A program made the position numbers and the translations under genes. Under the pieces are notes generated by a model, which saw nothing but the letters and a program-made list of their open reading frames with translations, was not told the DNA's origin and did not search any database. Shown here piece after piece: positions 1 to 7,069 of a stretch of 15,847 bases of DNA. Source of the stretch: Acidobacteriota bacterium (GTDB lineage: Bacteria > Acidobacteriota > Thermoanaerobaculia > Multivoradales > JAHEKO01). The DNA lies in assembly GCA_029861655.1 (NCBI GenBank), contig JAOTZA010000040.1:1-15847 (forward strand), in the 5' to 3' direction. How positions within the stretch are numbered: the first letter of the stretch is position 1; each line of letters starts with the position of its first letter.

Positions 1-316
1 CGGCCATCGCTTCGACCAGCGCGATGCCGCCGGCCAGGTTGTTTCGGTAGTACTCGAGCGGCTTGCGAACCGACTCCCCGACGTAGGCATAGGCGGCGAA
101 ATGGACCACCGCCTGCGGGCGATGGCTCAGCATGACCTCGCGAATCTCTCCGCGATGGCGCAGGTCGCCGCGTACAAAGAGCGCCCGCGGATCGACCGAC
201 TCGAGGTGGCCGCGCTCCAGGTTGTCGAAGACGATCACCTCATGACCGGCCTCTAGAAGGACCTTGGTGGTAACGCTGCCGATGTAGCCGGCTCCGCCGG
301 TGACCAGGATTCTCAT
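1..316 (-). CDS. galE: UDP-glucose 4-epimerase, N-terminal part (truncated by window edge)
   Basis: Interconverts UDP-glucose and UDP-galactose (or the N-acetyl forms) using tightly bound NAD, in the cytoplasm. Only the first 105 residues lie in the window; the family is usually about 330 residues. Visible: the Rossmann glycine motif GGAGYIG at residues 7-13, the acidic end of the second strand (FDN, 30-32), HFAA at 72-75, and the typical GalE segment VGESVRKPLEYYRNN at 79-93. The catalytic Ser and YxxxK lie outside, so activity cannot be judged. The ATG at 316-314 overlaps the TGA of the upstream epimerase (ATGA), so the two are probably translated together. The VGES segment favours GalE over other extended short-chain dehydrogenases. 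I am fairly sure of the family and less sure whether Glc or GlcNAc is preferred. Confidence 0.88.
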   Translation of the reverse strand, partial: MRILVTGGAGYIGSVTTKVLLEAGHEVIVFDNLERGHLESVDPRALFVRGDLRHRGEIREVMLSHRPQAVVHFAAYAYVGESVRKPLEYYRNNLAGGIALVEAMA

Positions 317-1254
317 GCCGCTCGCGCCCTGTAGTAAGCAGCGGTCAATTCGAGCCCTTCCTCCAGCGGGGTCGAGGGTCGGTACTCGAGAAGCTCTGTG
401 GCTCGATGGATATCGGCGAGCGAATGGCGCACATCCCCCGCTCGTTCGTCGGTGTGAGAGGGGACGTCGTCGCTCCCGGAGATTCTCCGGATCACCGCTG
501 CGAGCTCGTTGAGTGTCGTCCTTTTGCCGGCCGCGATGTTGAAGACGGGTTGCCCCAGCTGTGACGCAGGTGCGTGAGCCGCCAGCAGGTTGGCTTGCAC
601 GGCGTCCTTCACAAACGTGAAGTCACGACTCTGCTCACCGTCGCCGTAGATCGTCGGAGCCGTGCCGGACAGATAGGCCGCCAGAAAACGCGGAATGACG
701 GCAGCGTATTCGCCGGCCGGGCTCTGGCGCGGTCCGTAGACATTGAAGTATCTGAGCCCCACGAGTTCCTGACCGTAGCAGCGATGAAAGGTCCGTGCCG
801 TATCTTCCATCATCTTCTTGGAGAGGGCATAGGGTGACAGCGGGGCTCCTTCGCGGCCCTCGCGTTTGGGCAGTTCCGGTTCGTCTCCATAGACGCTCGA
901 GGAAGAGGCATAGACGGTGCGACGGGCGCCCTGTTCGAGAGCCGCCCGGAAGATGTTGGCCGAACCCTCGGCGTTGATCGCAAGGGTTCCGCAAGGGTCG
1001 GCCATCGAGCGCGGGACCGAGCCCCGGGCTGCCTGGTGGAATACGAGCTCGACCCCGCGGCAGACGTTCCGGCAGGTTTCCAGATTTCGGATATCGCCGA
1101 CGACGAACTCGATATCGGTTGCCAGAGCGTTGAGGTTGTCCTCGGAGCCACTGCTCAAGTCATCGAGGATCCTGACTCTTGCTCCCGCGCCGACGAGCGC
1201 ATCGACCAGATGCGAGCCGATAAACCCGGCGCCACCGGTTACCAAGACATCCAT
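313..1254 (-). CDS. NAD-dependent sugar epimerase, WbpP-like (UDP-GlcNAc/GalNAc 4-epimerase)
   Basis: Extended short-chain dehydrogenase of 313 residues, normal length for sugar 4-epimerases. Visible: NAD-binding GGAGFIG at 7-13, HQAARGSVPRS at 73-83, SSSSVYGD at 117-124, the catalytic YALSK (Y142, K146), and RYFNVYGPRQ at 168-177. The HQAA-GSVPRS segment closely matches the WbpP/TviC group of UDP-GlcNAc C4-epimerases as I remember it, so conversion of UDP-GlcNAc to UDP-GalNAc is the best guess; another UDP-hexose epimerase is possible. The ATG is preceded by a GGGGTGAAGG stretch that can serve as a ribosome site. The gene starts 15 bases after the 4,6-dehydratase and overlaps galE by ATGA, so it sits mid-operon. 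Having two 4-epimerases side by side suggests separate supplies of neutral and N-acetylated sugars. Confidence 0.87.
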   Translation of the reverse strand: MDVLVTGGAGFIGSHLVDALVGAGARVRILDDLSSGSEDNLNALATDIEFVVGDIRNLETCRNVCRGVELVFHQAARGSVPRSMADPCGTLAINAEGSANIFRAALEQGARRTVYASSSSVYGDEPELPKREGREGAPLSPYALSKKMMEDTARTFHRCYGQELVGLRYFNVYGPRQSPAGEYAAVIPRFLAAYLSGTAPTIYGDGEQSRDFTFVKDAVQANLLAAHAPASQLGQPVFNIAAGKRTTLNELAAVIRRISGSDDVPSHTDERAGDVRHSLADIHRATELLEYRPSTPLEEGLELTAAYYRARAA

Positions 1255-1269
1255 GCCTTCACCCCGCCT

Positions 1270-3237
1270 TCAGTTGATGGTTGCTTGGGGACGCGCAGCC
1301 GGTGGCTCGGGGCGGGGCTCCTCGCGCCGTTCGAGATTGGCCTCGGGGAGAAACTCCGACAGAAATCGTCGAATGCCGCTCTGGTCCTCTTGCTCCGCCA
1401 GCGTTTGTAGGCGGTCGAGCGCGGCACGGACCTCGTCTGGGTGGTACGCGGCGAGACGCCCGCGAAAGACTTTCGGGTGGGTTGTGCGATCGATGTCCTC
1501 GCCGGACAGCTCGAGCTCTTCGGAGAGCTTTTCGCCGGGCCGCAGCCCGGTGAAGATGATCGGTATCTCATTGAAGGCCTTGTAGCCGGAGAGCGTGATC
1601 ATGTCTTTGGCCAGCTCGAGGATCTTGACCGGTTCGCCCATGTCGAGGATGAGGATGTCGCCACCGGCACCGATAGCACCGGCTTCCAGTACGAGCTGCG
1701 CCGCTTCCGAAGGTGTCATGAAATAGCGTATGGCATCCGGGTGGGTGACCGTTACCGGACCGCCGCGGCCGATCTGCTCGCGAAAGATCGGCACCACCGA
1801 TCCCGCTGACCCCAAGACGTTTCCAAAGCGAACGGCGAGGAAGCGGCTTCTGTCGAATTCGGTTGCCAGGTCCTGGATGAGGAGCTCAGCGACTCGTTTG
1901 GACGCGCCCATGACCGAGCTCGGCCGGACGGCCTTGTCGGTGGAAACGAGCACAAAGGTCTCGACACCGTATTCACCGGCGATTCGGCCCAGGGATCGGG
2001 TGGCGAGGATGTTGTTGCGCACGGCTTCGCTTGGATGGCTCTCCATCATCGGGACGTGTTTGTGCGCTCCCGCGTGGAAGACGACGTGGGGTCGCCAGCG
2101 GCGAAAGGCCTCGGCGGTTCTCGAAGCGTCACTGACGTCGCCGAGAAACGACGAGATGTTGATCTGTGGCCAAAGGTCTTTCAGCTTCCGCTCGACCTCG
2201 AAGAGCGCTCCCTCGGAGCGTTCGACAAGAACGAGCCGCAGAGGGTTGAAGCGGGCGATTTGATTGGCCAGCTCGCCGCCGATCGAACCGCCGGCGCCGG
2301 TCAGCAGCACACACTTGCCCGCCACGAAGTCACGTACCTTCTCGTCGTCGAGGCGGACGGGATCTCGTCCAAGAAGATCTTCGATCTGCACTTCGCGAAA
2401 GCGACTTACAGCGACTTGGCCGGCGACGATCTCATGGAGGGTCGGCACGATTCGAACCTCGACGCCGGCGCGCTCGCCGGCATCCAGAATGGAGCGGATG
2501 ACGCCTGAGCCGGAAGCAGTCATGGTGATGATCACTCGTTCGATGGCGAGGTCGCTGATCAGCCGTGTGAGGTCGGTGGAGGAGCCGAGAACCTTGAGAC
2601 CATTGATCACGGTGCCTTGTTTGCGGGGATCATCGTCGACAAAACCGATGGGTTCTATGTCTCGGTTCCCACGTCCGCGCAGCTCGCGCGACGCAAGCAC
2701 GCCGGCGCTTCCGGCGCCGACGAGGAGGGCTCGTTTGGAAGCCGACGCCTCCGTGGCCCCGCTCGCTCCGTGGTTACGCTCAAAGCGCTCGTAGAGAACT
2801 CGGCGGACGACGCGGATTCCCAGCAGGCCGCCAAAGGCGAGGAGGGTATCGAGAAGGATGATCGATCGTGGAACCCGCCATGCGTCGAGGTTGCCCGGCA
2901 ATCCCAGGCGTAGGGCCAGCAGCAGGAGGGCGGAATAGGCGGCGGCACGCACAAAGGCCTTGACCTCGGTGAGGCCGACATAGCGCCAGACAAAACTGTA
3001 GATACCGACCAGAAGCACCGATGCGAATTGAATCAGCACCACGACCGGTAGTTGGGTAGGCGCGTTCCGCAGGTAGTCGGCGGGTATCGAGAAATCGAAG
3101 CGCAACAGATAGGAGACGACAAACGCCGCAGTGAGGACGACCAGATCGAGGCCGAACTGGACTTCGGCACGGAGATGACGTGTCCAGAAAGGGCGCGGAC
3201 GCCCCTTTGGGAGGTGTGGTTCGTCTTGGCTCGGCAC
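1270..3237 (-). CDS. Membrane-anchored nucleotide-sugar 4,6-dehydratase (CapD/WbpM/PglF family)
   Basis: Converts UDP-GlcNAc to the 4-keto-6-deoxy sugar, the first step towards bacillosamine, QuiNAc or FucNAc-type sugars. The 655 residues match the large membrane-bound form. Order: hydrophobic membrane segments at about 28-45, 63-84, 97-113 and 125-141; a first Rossmann-like domain with GAGSAG at 174-179; the catalytic short-chain dehydrogenase domain with TGAGGSIGGE at 313-322; STDKAVRPSSVMGASKR at 432-448. In that last motif a Met (M443, with K447) stands where most relatives have the catalytic Tyr. The Ser-Met-Lys arrangement is known from WbpM-type dehydratases, so this is not a defect. 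The start is GTG at 3237; a GGGAG lies about 13 bases upstream, a rather long spacing. The gene begins 26 bases after the nucleotidyltransferase. It probably feeds the PglE-like aminotransferase of the same operon. Confidence 0.9.
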   Translation of the reverse strand: MPSQDEPHLPKGRPRPFWTRHLRAEVQFGLDLVVLTAAFVVSYLLRFDFSIPADYLRNAPTQLPVVVLIQFASVLLVGIYSFVWRYVGLTEVKAFVRAAAYSALLLLALRLGLPGNLDAWRVPRSIILLDTLLAFGGLLGIRVVRRVLYERFERNHGASGATEASASKRALLVGAGSAGVLASRELRGRGNRDIEPIGFVDDDPRKQGTVINGLKVLGSSTDLTRLISDLAIERVIITMTASGSGVIRSILDAGERAGVEVRIVPTLHEIVAGQVAVSRFREVQIEDLLGRDPVRLDDEKVRDFVAGKCVLLTGAGGSIGGELANQIARFNPLRLVLVERSEGALFEVERKLKDLWPQINISSFLGDVSDASRTAEAFRRWRPHVVFHAGAHKHVPMMESHPSEAVRNNILATRSLGRIAGEYGVETFVLVSTDKAVRPSSVMGASKRVAELLIQDLATEFDRSRFLAVRFGNVLGSAGSVVPIFREQIGRGGPVTVTHPDAIRYFMTPSEAAQLVLEAGAIGAGGDILILDMGEPVKILELAKDMITLSGYKAFNEIPIIFTGLRPGEKLSEELELSGEDIDRTTHPKVFRGRLAAYHPDEVRAALDRLQTLAEQEDQSGIRRFLSEFLPEANLERREEPRPEPPAARPQATIN

Positions 3238-3263
3238 GCGGGTCGATGTTCTCCCTCGGGGCG

Positions 3264-4508
3264 CTATTCTATGGAATCCGCGGCGTCTTTCTCGCTGCGG
3301 TCTCGGGATCGGTGCCGACCGTGCCGCTTTCCCCGGATCGCCCGCCCTGCAGTCGCCAGATGGCCGCGGAAGCGGCTGGCGAACTTGCCGCCTCCCGTGG
3401 TGGCGTCCGGATCCGAGAGCGGCCGGAGTTTTCGTTCCAGGTAGGCGCGCAGTTTGCCTTGTCGCGCCGCGGCCAGCATTCGGTTCACGGCGTGGCGTGG
3501 TCTGAGCGAGGCGGAGTAGTTCGGCTCGAGGGCTCCGGCGAGCATGTGACGGAGCAAGACAGCGGCCGGATCGGGCGCCTTGCCATCCAGATCGAGTCTC
3601 CGGCCCAGCCTGAGCTCCTGAGTGAGCTCGCGGAACGCGGCGAGATCGGGATCGGGGATCGAGGCCGAAAGGGCGCCACCGAAATCCTGTAGAGAGTCCT
3701 CCCAGGAATCGTCATCGGGAAGCACGTCGATGAGATCGCCGACCAGCCGCAGGAGCGGGTACTGATCCGGAAGCCAGATGTGCTGCGCCATCCCGTGGAT
3801 CAGAAGGTGAGCGCACAGCAGTCCGAGTGTCGGGACAAGGCAATTGTCGGTATGACCCGCAAGATGTTCGAGAAGATTCCGCTCTTCGAGCTCATCAGCC
3901 GTCGCCCAGCGGCTGCCGTCGAGGGCAAGGCCGTGAAGGCAGAAGTGGATGTCGAGCGTGCCACCCGCCGGCGGCGTGAGGCTTGCCAGGTGCTGTTCGT
4001 TTCCCGAGGCGGCCTGTGCGACAAAGCCGCGCCGCCGGAGCTGTCGATGCAGCCGCTCGGCGTCTTCCGTCTTCACCAGCACATCCAGATCGGAGAAAGG
4101 CCGTCGGCCGCGGGGAATCCTGCCCGACGCTACAAGAGCGTAGCCCTTGAGAAAGATCAGCGGAATGGACGCTTCGCTCGCGGCGCCCGCGACTTCCCTT
4201 GCCACTGTTTCGTAGAGGGTCGAGATCGCCACGGAGCGGGCGTGAGCGCCGCGGAGCCCTTCGGCAAGGACCAGCAGGCCGGGTGCTGCTTCGAGTCCCT
4301 CTTTGCGACGGCTCCAGATCCTCTCGGCCAGCGACAGCCTCTCAGCCAGAGACACCAGCTCCTGTTGTTCCTTGAGCGGCGGGAGCGCGGCGGCGTGGTC
4401 GGCGAATGCCGCCTCGAGCAACCACAACAGCTGGGGCGTTGGCTCGATCGGCGGCGGGCGGAAGCGCAATGGGCGCTTCGATCTAGGGGCTCGCTGAAGA
4501 ACTCTCAT
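3264..4508 (-). CDS. Nucleotidyltransferase-fold protein (PF14907-like)
   Basis: 414-residue soluble protein. IFLKGYAL at 118-125, the R-PFSDLDVLV block at 136-145 (Asp140 and Asp142 as likely metal ligands) and LDIHF at 185-189 form the pattern of the uncharacterised nucleotidyltransferase family PF14907 (NTP_transf_5). These are DNA polymerase beta-like enzymes whose substrates are mostly unknown. By context it may add a nucleotide to a small precursor for the polysaccharide, but this is inference. The C-terminal 45 residues are strongly basic and look disordered. The ATG at 4508-4506 lies inside an inserted inverted-repeat element, so residues 1-8 (MRVLQRAP) come from the element. No Shine-Dalgarno is visible before it. 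The in-frame TTG at 4469 (codon 14) is an alternative and perhaps the ancestral start. I am sure of the fold and unsure of function and start. Confidence 0.78.
   Translation of the reverse strand: MRVLQRAPRSKRPLRFRPPPIEPTPQLLWLLEAAFADHAAALPPLKEQQELVSLAERLSLAERIWSRRKEGLEAAPGLLVLAEGLRGAHARSVAISTLYETVAREVAGAASEASIPLIFLKGYALVASGRIPRGRRPFSDLDVLVKTEDAERLHRQLRRRGFVAQAASGNEQHLASLTPPAGGTLDIHFCLHGLALDGSRWATADELEERNLLEHLAGHTDNCLVPTLGLLCAHLLIHGMAQHIWLPDQYPLLRLVGDLIDVLPDDDSWEDSLQDFGGALSASIPDPDLAAFRELTQELRLGRRLDLDGKAPDPAAVLLRHMLAGALEPNYSASLRPRHAVNRMLAAARQGKLRAYLERKLRPLSDPDATTGGGKFASRFRGHLATAGRAIRGKRHGRHRSRDRSEKDAADSIE
4483..4505. repeat. Left target duplication plus terminal inverted repeat of the MITE-like element
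   Basis: CTAG (4483-4486) followed by the 19-bp repeat 4487-4505. It pairs with 4605-4627 over 23 bases with one mismatch (C at 4492 against T in the partner read in reverse complement). The start of the nucleotidyltransferase reading frame runs through it. Confidence 0.85.
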
Positions 4509-4623
4509 GGGTAACGCGGCAAGGGCTTATGGTGCAGATGCTACGGCATCGGCTGCGGCGCGCCGCCTGCCTGCGACAGCCACGGCGCTCGCAACGCAAC
4601 CCACAGAGTTCTTCAGCAAGCCC
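4487..4623. mobile_element. 137-bp MITE-like element with 19-bp terminal inverted repeats and CTAG target duplication
   Basis: The left end gggctcgctgaagaactct (4487-4505) and the right end (4605-4623), read in reverse complement, match at 18 of 19 positions. Similarity continues inwards as TGGGT after a one-base gap. Identical CTAG tetranucleotides flank the element (4483-4486 and 4624-4627), as expected for a 4-bp target duplication. The YTAR-type target resembles that of IS5-group elements, but that assignment is inference. The interior has no room for a transposase. It contains a 5-bp stem with a 4-base loop (4537-4550) and a 12-bp GC palindrome (4555-4566). The element fills the gap between the aminotransferase stop and the body of the nucleotidyltransferase gene. 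A transcript would fold into a long hairpin there. Confidence 0.8.
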
Positions 4624-4627
4624 CTAG
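4605..4627. repeat. Right terminal inverted repeat plus target duplication of the MITE-like element
   Basis: The repeat agagttcttcagcaagccc (4605-4623) is followed by CTAG (4624-4627). On the minus strand this CTAG holds the TAG stop of the PglE-like aminotransferase, so duplicating the target kept the stop codon intact. Confidence 0.85.
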
Positions 4628-5760
4628 GCACGGCAGCAGCCGCGCAGGGCTTCTGCGACGCGGTCCTGATCGGTCTCGCTGAGTGCCGACCCGCTGGGTA
4701 GACACAGACCGTGGTCGAACAACCCTTCTGCGACCGCGCCGCCACGCCTCGGCGATTCCCGGTAGAGCGGTTGCCGGTGCATGGGCTTCCAAAGCGGTCG
4801 CGACTCGATATCCAGCTCCTCCAGGGCCAGACGGACGGTCTCGCGGTTCGACCCGAAGCGCGCCGGATCGATCGTGAGACAGGTCAGCCAGCGGTTCGAA
4901 CGGCCATAGGCGGCCTCCGGCATGAACTCGAGGCCCGGGAGATCGGACAGCAGTCGTTTGTACCGCGAGAAGATCTTTCGTCTGGCCTCGACCCTTTCTT
5001 CGAGAGTAACGAGTTGGGCCCTGCCCACGGCGGCCAGTAGGTTCGAAAGCCGGTAGTTGTATCCCAGCCGCGAGTGTTCGTAGTGGGGGGCTTCGTCGCG
5101 TGCCTGGGCGGCCAGCGACCTCGCCTCGGCGATCGCCTCGCCGTTGTCCGACACGAGCATTCCCCCACCGGAGGTGGTAATGATCTTGTTGCCGTTGAAC
5201 GAGAAGACTCCAAAGCGTCCAAAGGCCCCAACCGGACGTTGCTTGTAGGTGGAGCCCAGCGCCTCCGCGGCGTCTTCGACGACAGGCACGTCGTAGCGCT
5301 CACAGAGCTCCAAGATCGGTTCGTGGTCAGCGCTTTGACCGTAGAGATCGACTGTGATCACGGCCCGGGGGAGCTCGCCTCGCCGCGACCGCTGGGCCAG
5401 TTCTTCTTCGAGGAGCACCGGATCGAGGTTCCATGTGGCGGCGTCTGAGTCGATGAACACGGGGCTGGCGCCCAGATAGGAGATGGCGTTGGCGGTGGCG
5501 ACAAATGTGAGGGTCGGGCACAAGACGACATCGCCGGCGCCGACTCCGAGCAGGCGCAGCGCCAGGTGGAGAGCCGCGGTGCCGGAGGACAGAGCGGTGG
5601 CGTGGCCGATCCGGACGGTCTCGGCGAACTCGCTTTCGAAGGCGTCCACTTGAGGCCCGAGAGGAGCGATCCAGTTGGAGCGCAGTGTTTCATCCAGGAG
5701 TTCCAACTCGTGGCCGGATAGGGAAGGAGGTGACAGGTAGATGCGGTCGGAAGAAGGCAT
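4624..5760 (-). CDS. DegT/DnrJ/EryC1/StrS aminotransferase, PglE-like
   Basis: PLP-dependent enzyme that transfers an amino group from glutamate to a 4-keto nucleotide sugar. The 378 residues are family length. Visible: SNWIAPLGPQVDAFE at 28-42, SSGTAALHLAL at 58-68 (phosphate binding), PTLTFVATANAI at 82-93, VEDAAEALGS at 161-170 with Asp163 for the PLP ring nitrogen, and FSFNGNKIITTSGGG at 186-200 with Lys192 as the PLP lysine. The FNGNKIITT form is that of PglE-type aminotransferases acting on UDP-4-keto-6-deoxy-GlcNAc, the product of the dehydratase two genes on; related UDP-sugar aminotransferases remain possible. First gene of its minus-strand operon, divergent from the GNAT/phosphoglycosyl transferase pair. 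The ATG start fits the usual N-terminus (RIYLSPP), but no Shine-Dalgarno is clear. The TAG stop lies within the CTAG duplication of the inserted element. Confidence 0.9.
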   Translation of the reverse strand: MPSSDRIYLSPPSLSGHELELLDETLRSNWIAPLGPQVDAFESEFAETVRIGHATALSSGTAALHLALRLLGVGAGDVVLCPTLTFVATANAISYLGASPVFIDSDAATWNLDPVLLEEELAQRSRRGELPRAVITVDLYGQSADHEPILELCERYDVPVVEDAAEALGSTYKQRPVGAFGRFGVFSFNGNKIITTSGGGMLVSDNGEAIAEARSLAAQARDEAPHYEHSRLGYNYRLSNLLAAVGRAQLVTLEERVEARRKIFSRYKRLLSDLPGLEFMPEAAYGRSNRWLTCLTIDPARFGSNRETVRLALEELDIESRPLWKPMHRQPLYRESPRRGGAVAEGLFDHGLCLPSGSALSETDQDRVAEALRGCCRA

Positions 5761-5848
5761 CGACGGCTATGATAGGAGATCGAAGGGTCGAGAGGCAGGT
5801 GGTGCCGCATCCTAGAGCCCACGGCGGTTCTCGCCAGGGAGTCAAGTC
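5761..5848. promoter_or_regulatory. Divergent intergenic region (promoters inferred, not located)
   Basis: These 88 bases separate two divergent starts, so both transcripts should begin here. On the minus strand a TATCAT (5774-5769) resembles a -10 hexamer, but I see no matching -35 at normal spacing. It also lies only 8 bases from the ATG, so it is not a convincing call. Confidence 0.35.
5836..5841 (+). promoter_or_regulatory. Shine-Dalgarno of the GNAT acetyltransferase
   Basis: AGGGAG ends 7 bases before the ATG at 5849. It is one of the few clear ribosome binding sites in this window and supports that start. Confidence 0.7.
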
Positions 5849-6463
5849 ATGATTAGAGGGAAGAAGGTCTTTTTTCGTGCGATCGAGGAAGGGGATCTCG
5901 AGGCGCTCGGCGAGTGGGCCAATGATCCTGTCATTTCTGATCTGGTGGTCGGATGGTCGTTTCCGGTCTCCATGGCCGATCAAAGGGAGTGGTTCGAGGC
6001 CAGCCGTCGGGACCCAGCGACCCGACGGTTCATTGTCGAAAGCGAAGAAGATGGGGTGCTGGGTCTGACAGGCCTCTGGAACATCGACTGGCACAATCGG
6101 CACGCGCTGACGGCGTTGAAGCTCGGGTCCGCGAGTGTCCGAGGCAAGGGTTATGGAACCGACGCGATCATGACCCTCATGAAGTACGCTTTCTTCGAGG
6201 TCGGGCTGAACCGCTTGTGGAGTGCCATACTTCCCTACAATATCGGCTCCTACAAGGCCTATGTCGAAAAATGCGGTTGGAAGGTGGAAGGTCGTTTGCG
6301 CCAGGAGATCTTTCGTCATGGCAAGTACCATGACCTGTACCGGGTCGCTGTCATACGAGAGGACTTGATGGCCCACCCTTTGTTCGACGAGTATGTTTCG
6401 GCGGCTGACCGGGGCGAGGGTCGAGCAGAGTTCCAGGTGCCGAAAGACAGTCGCGGTTGGTAG
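5849..6463 (+). CDS. GNAT N-acetyltransferase (RimJ/RimL type), likely amino-sugar acetylase
   Basis: 204-residue GNAT-fold enzyme that moves an acetyl group from acetyl-CoA to an amine. The pattern follows the RimJ/RimL (Acetyltransf_3) branch: FFRAIEEGDLEAL near the N-terminus (8-20), the acetyl-CoA pyrophosphate loop RGKGYGTDA at 98-106, and the C-terminal YNIGSYKAYVEKCGW at 130-144 followed by a GRLR-type strand. It starts an operon with the phosphoglycosyl transferase (18-base gap) and diverges from the PglE-like aminotransferase. N-acetylation of the 4-amino sugar, the role PglD plays with a different (left-handed beta-helix) fold, is therefore the favoured idea. That is inference; protein N-terminal or other small-molecule acetylation is the alternative. 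The start is supported by AGGGAG. The last 25 residues are unremarkable and polar. Confidence 0.85.
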   Translation: MIRGKKVFFRAIEEGDLEALGEWANDPVISDLVVGWSFPVSMADQREWFEASRRDPATRRFIVESEEDGVLGLTGLWNIDWHNRHALTALKLGSASVRGKGYGTDAIMTLMKYAFFEVGLNRLWSAILPYNIGSYKAYVEKCGWKVEGRLRQEIFRHGKYHDLYRVAVIREDLMAHPLFDEYVSAADRGEGRAEFQVPKDSRGW

Positions 6464-6481
6464 GGCCGGATCACGAGTATC

Positions 6482-7069
6482 GTGAAGCGCCTTCTGGATC
6501 TGGTGTTGGGTAGCGCGCTTGTTGTCTTTCTGAGCCCGCTTCTACTTGGCTGTGTGATCCTGGTCAAGGTGGGCTCGAAAGGACCGTTCCTTTTCAAACA
6601 GAAGCGAGTCGGCAAAGACGGTCGACCATTTGTGATCTACAAGTTTCGAACCATGGTGGTCGGGGCGGAGACAAGAGGTGCGGGCCTCTACACCGTGCGT
6701 GATGACCCTCGTTTCACGAGAATTGGATTGATACTTCGCAGGTGGAGTTTGGACGAGATGCCGCAATTGCTAAATGTCCTGCAGGGTGCGATGAGCTTGG
6801 TTGGCCCTCGGCCGCTGCCCCACCAGATCGTCGAGCGCTACCCAAACGAATTCGCTCGGATTCTCAAGGTCAAGCCGGGACTGACGGGTCCATCGCAGAT
6901 CAGCGGTAGAAGCGGGCTGAGTCGGAGTGAGCGCATGGAGTTGGATGTCGATTATGCTGAAACGAATTCCCTGCTATTGGACTTGATGATCTTGTGCAGA
7001 ACCCTACCCGTGGTACTGACCGGCTCGGGGCAGGTGAACTACGTAGAAGAGAACGAAGTCGAGCGCTAG
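6482..7069 (+). CDS. Phosphoglycosyl transferase, PglC-like (Bac_transf)
   Basis: Initiates glycan assembly by moving a sugar-1-phosphate from a UDP-sugar to undecaprenyl phosphate at the inner membrane. The 195 residues equal the minimal monotopic form (PglC) rather than the large WbaP/WcaJ form. Visible: an N-terminal hydrophobic stretch at about 3-30 with a central Ser-Pro (18-19), as in the re-entrant helix of PglC; GKDGRPFVIYKFRTM at 44-58; the catalytic Asp-Glu pair (D91-E92) in RRWSLDEMPQLLNV; SLVGPRPL at 105-112; and KPGLTGPSQISGRS at 131-144. The start is GTG at 6482, 18 bases after the GNAT stop. No strong Shine-Dalgarno is visible, so translational coupling is likely. The TAG stop shares a CTAG with the stop of the convergent FemAB-like gene. 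Bacillosamine-like or GlcNAc-type UDP-sugars are the probable substrate. Confidence 0.92.
   Translation: MKRLLDLVLGSALVVFLSPLLLGCVILVKVGSKGPFLFKQKRVGKDGRPFVIYKFRTMVVGAETRGAGLYTVRDDPRFTRIGLILRRWSLDEMPQLLNVLQGAMSLVGPRPLPHQIVERYPNEFARILKVKPGLTGPSQISGRSGLSRSERMELDVDYAETNSLLLDLMILCRTLPVVLTGSGQVNYVEENEVER

Noticed and set aside
917..1585. 222-codon plus-strand frame
   Set aside because: Antisense to the WbpP-like and 4,6-dehydratase genes; low-complexity Arg/Ser-rich product, a typical shadow frame in high-GC DNA.
3780..4514. 244-codon plus-strand frame
   Set aside because: Antisense to the nucleotidyltransferase, whose motifs are clear; the product has no recognisable domain.
5690..6376. 228-codon minus-strand frame over the GNAT gene
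   Set aside because: Antisense to a gene with clear GNAT motifs and a Shine-Dalgarno; it also overlaps the aminotransferase start.
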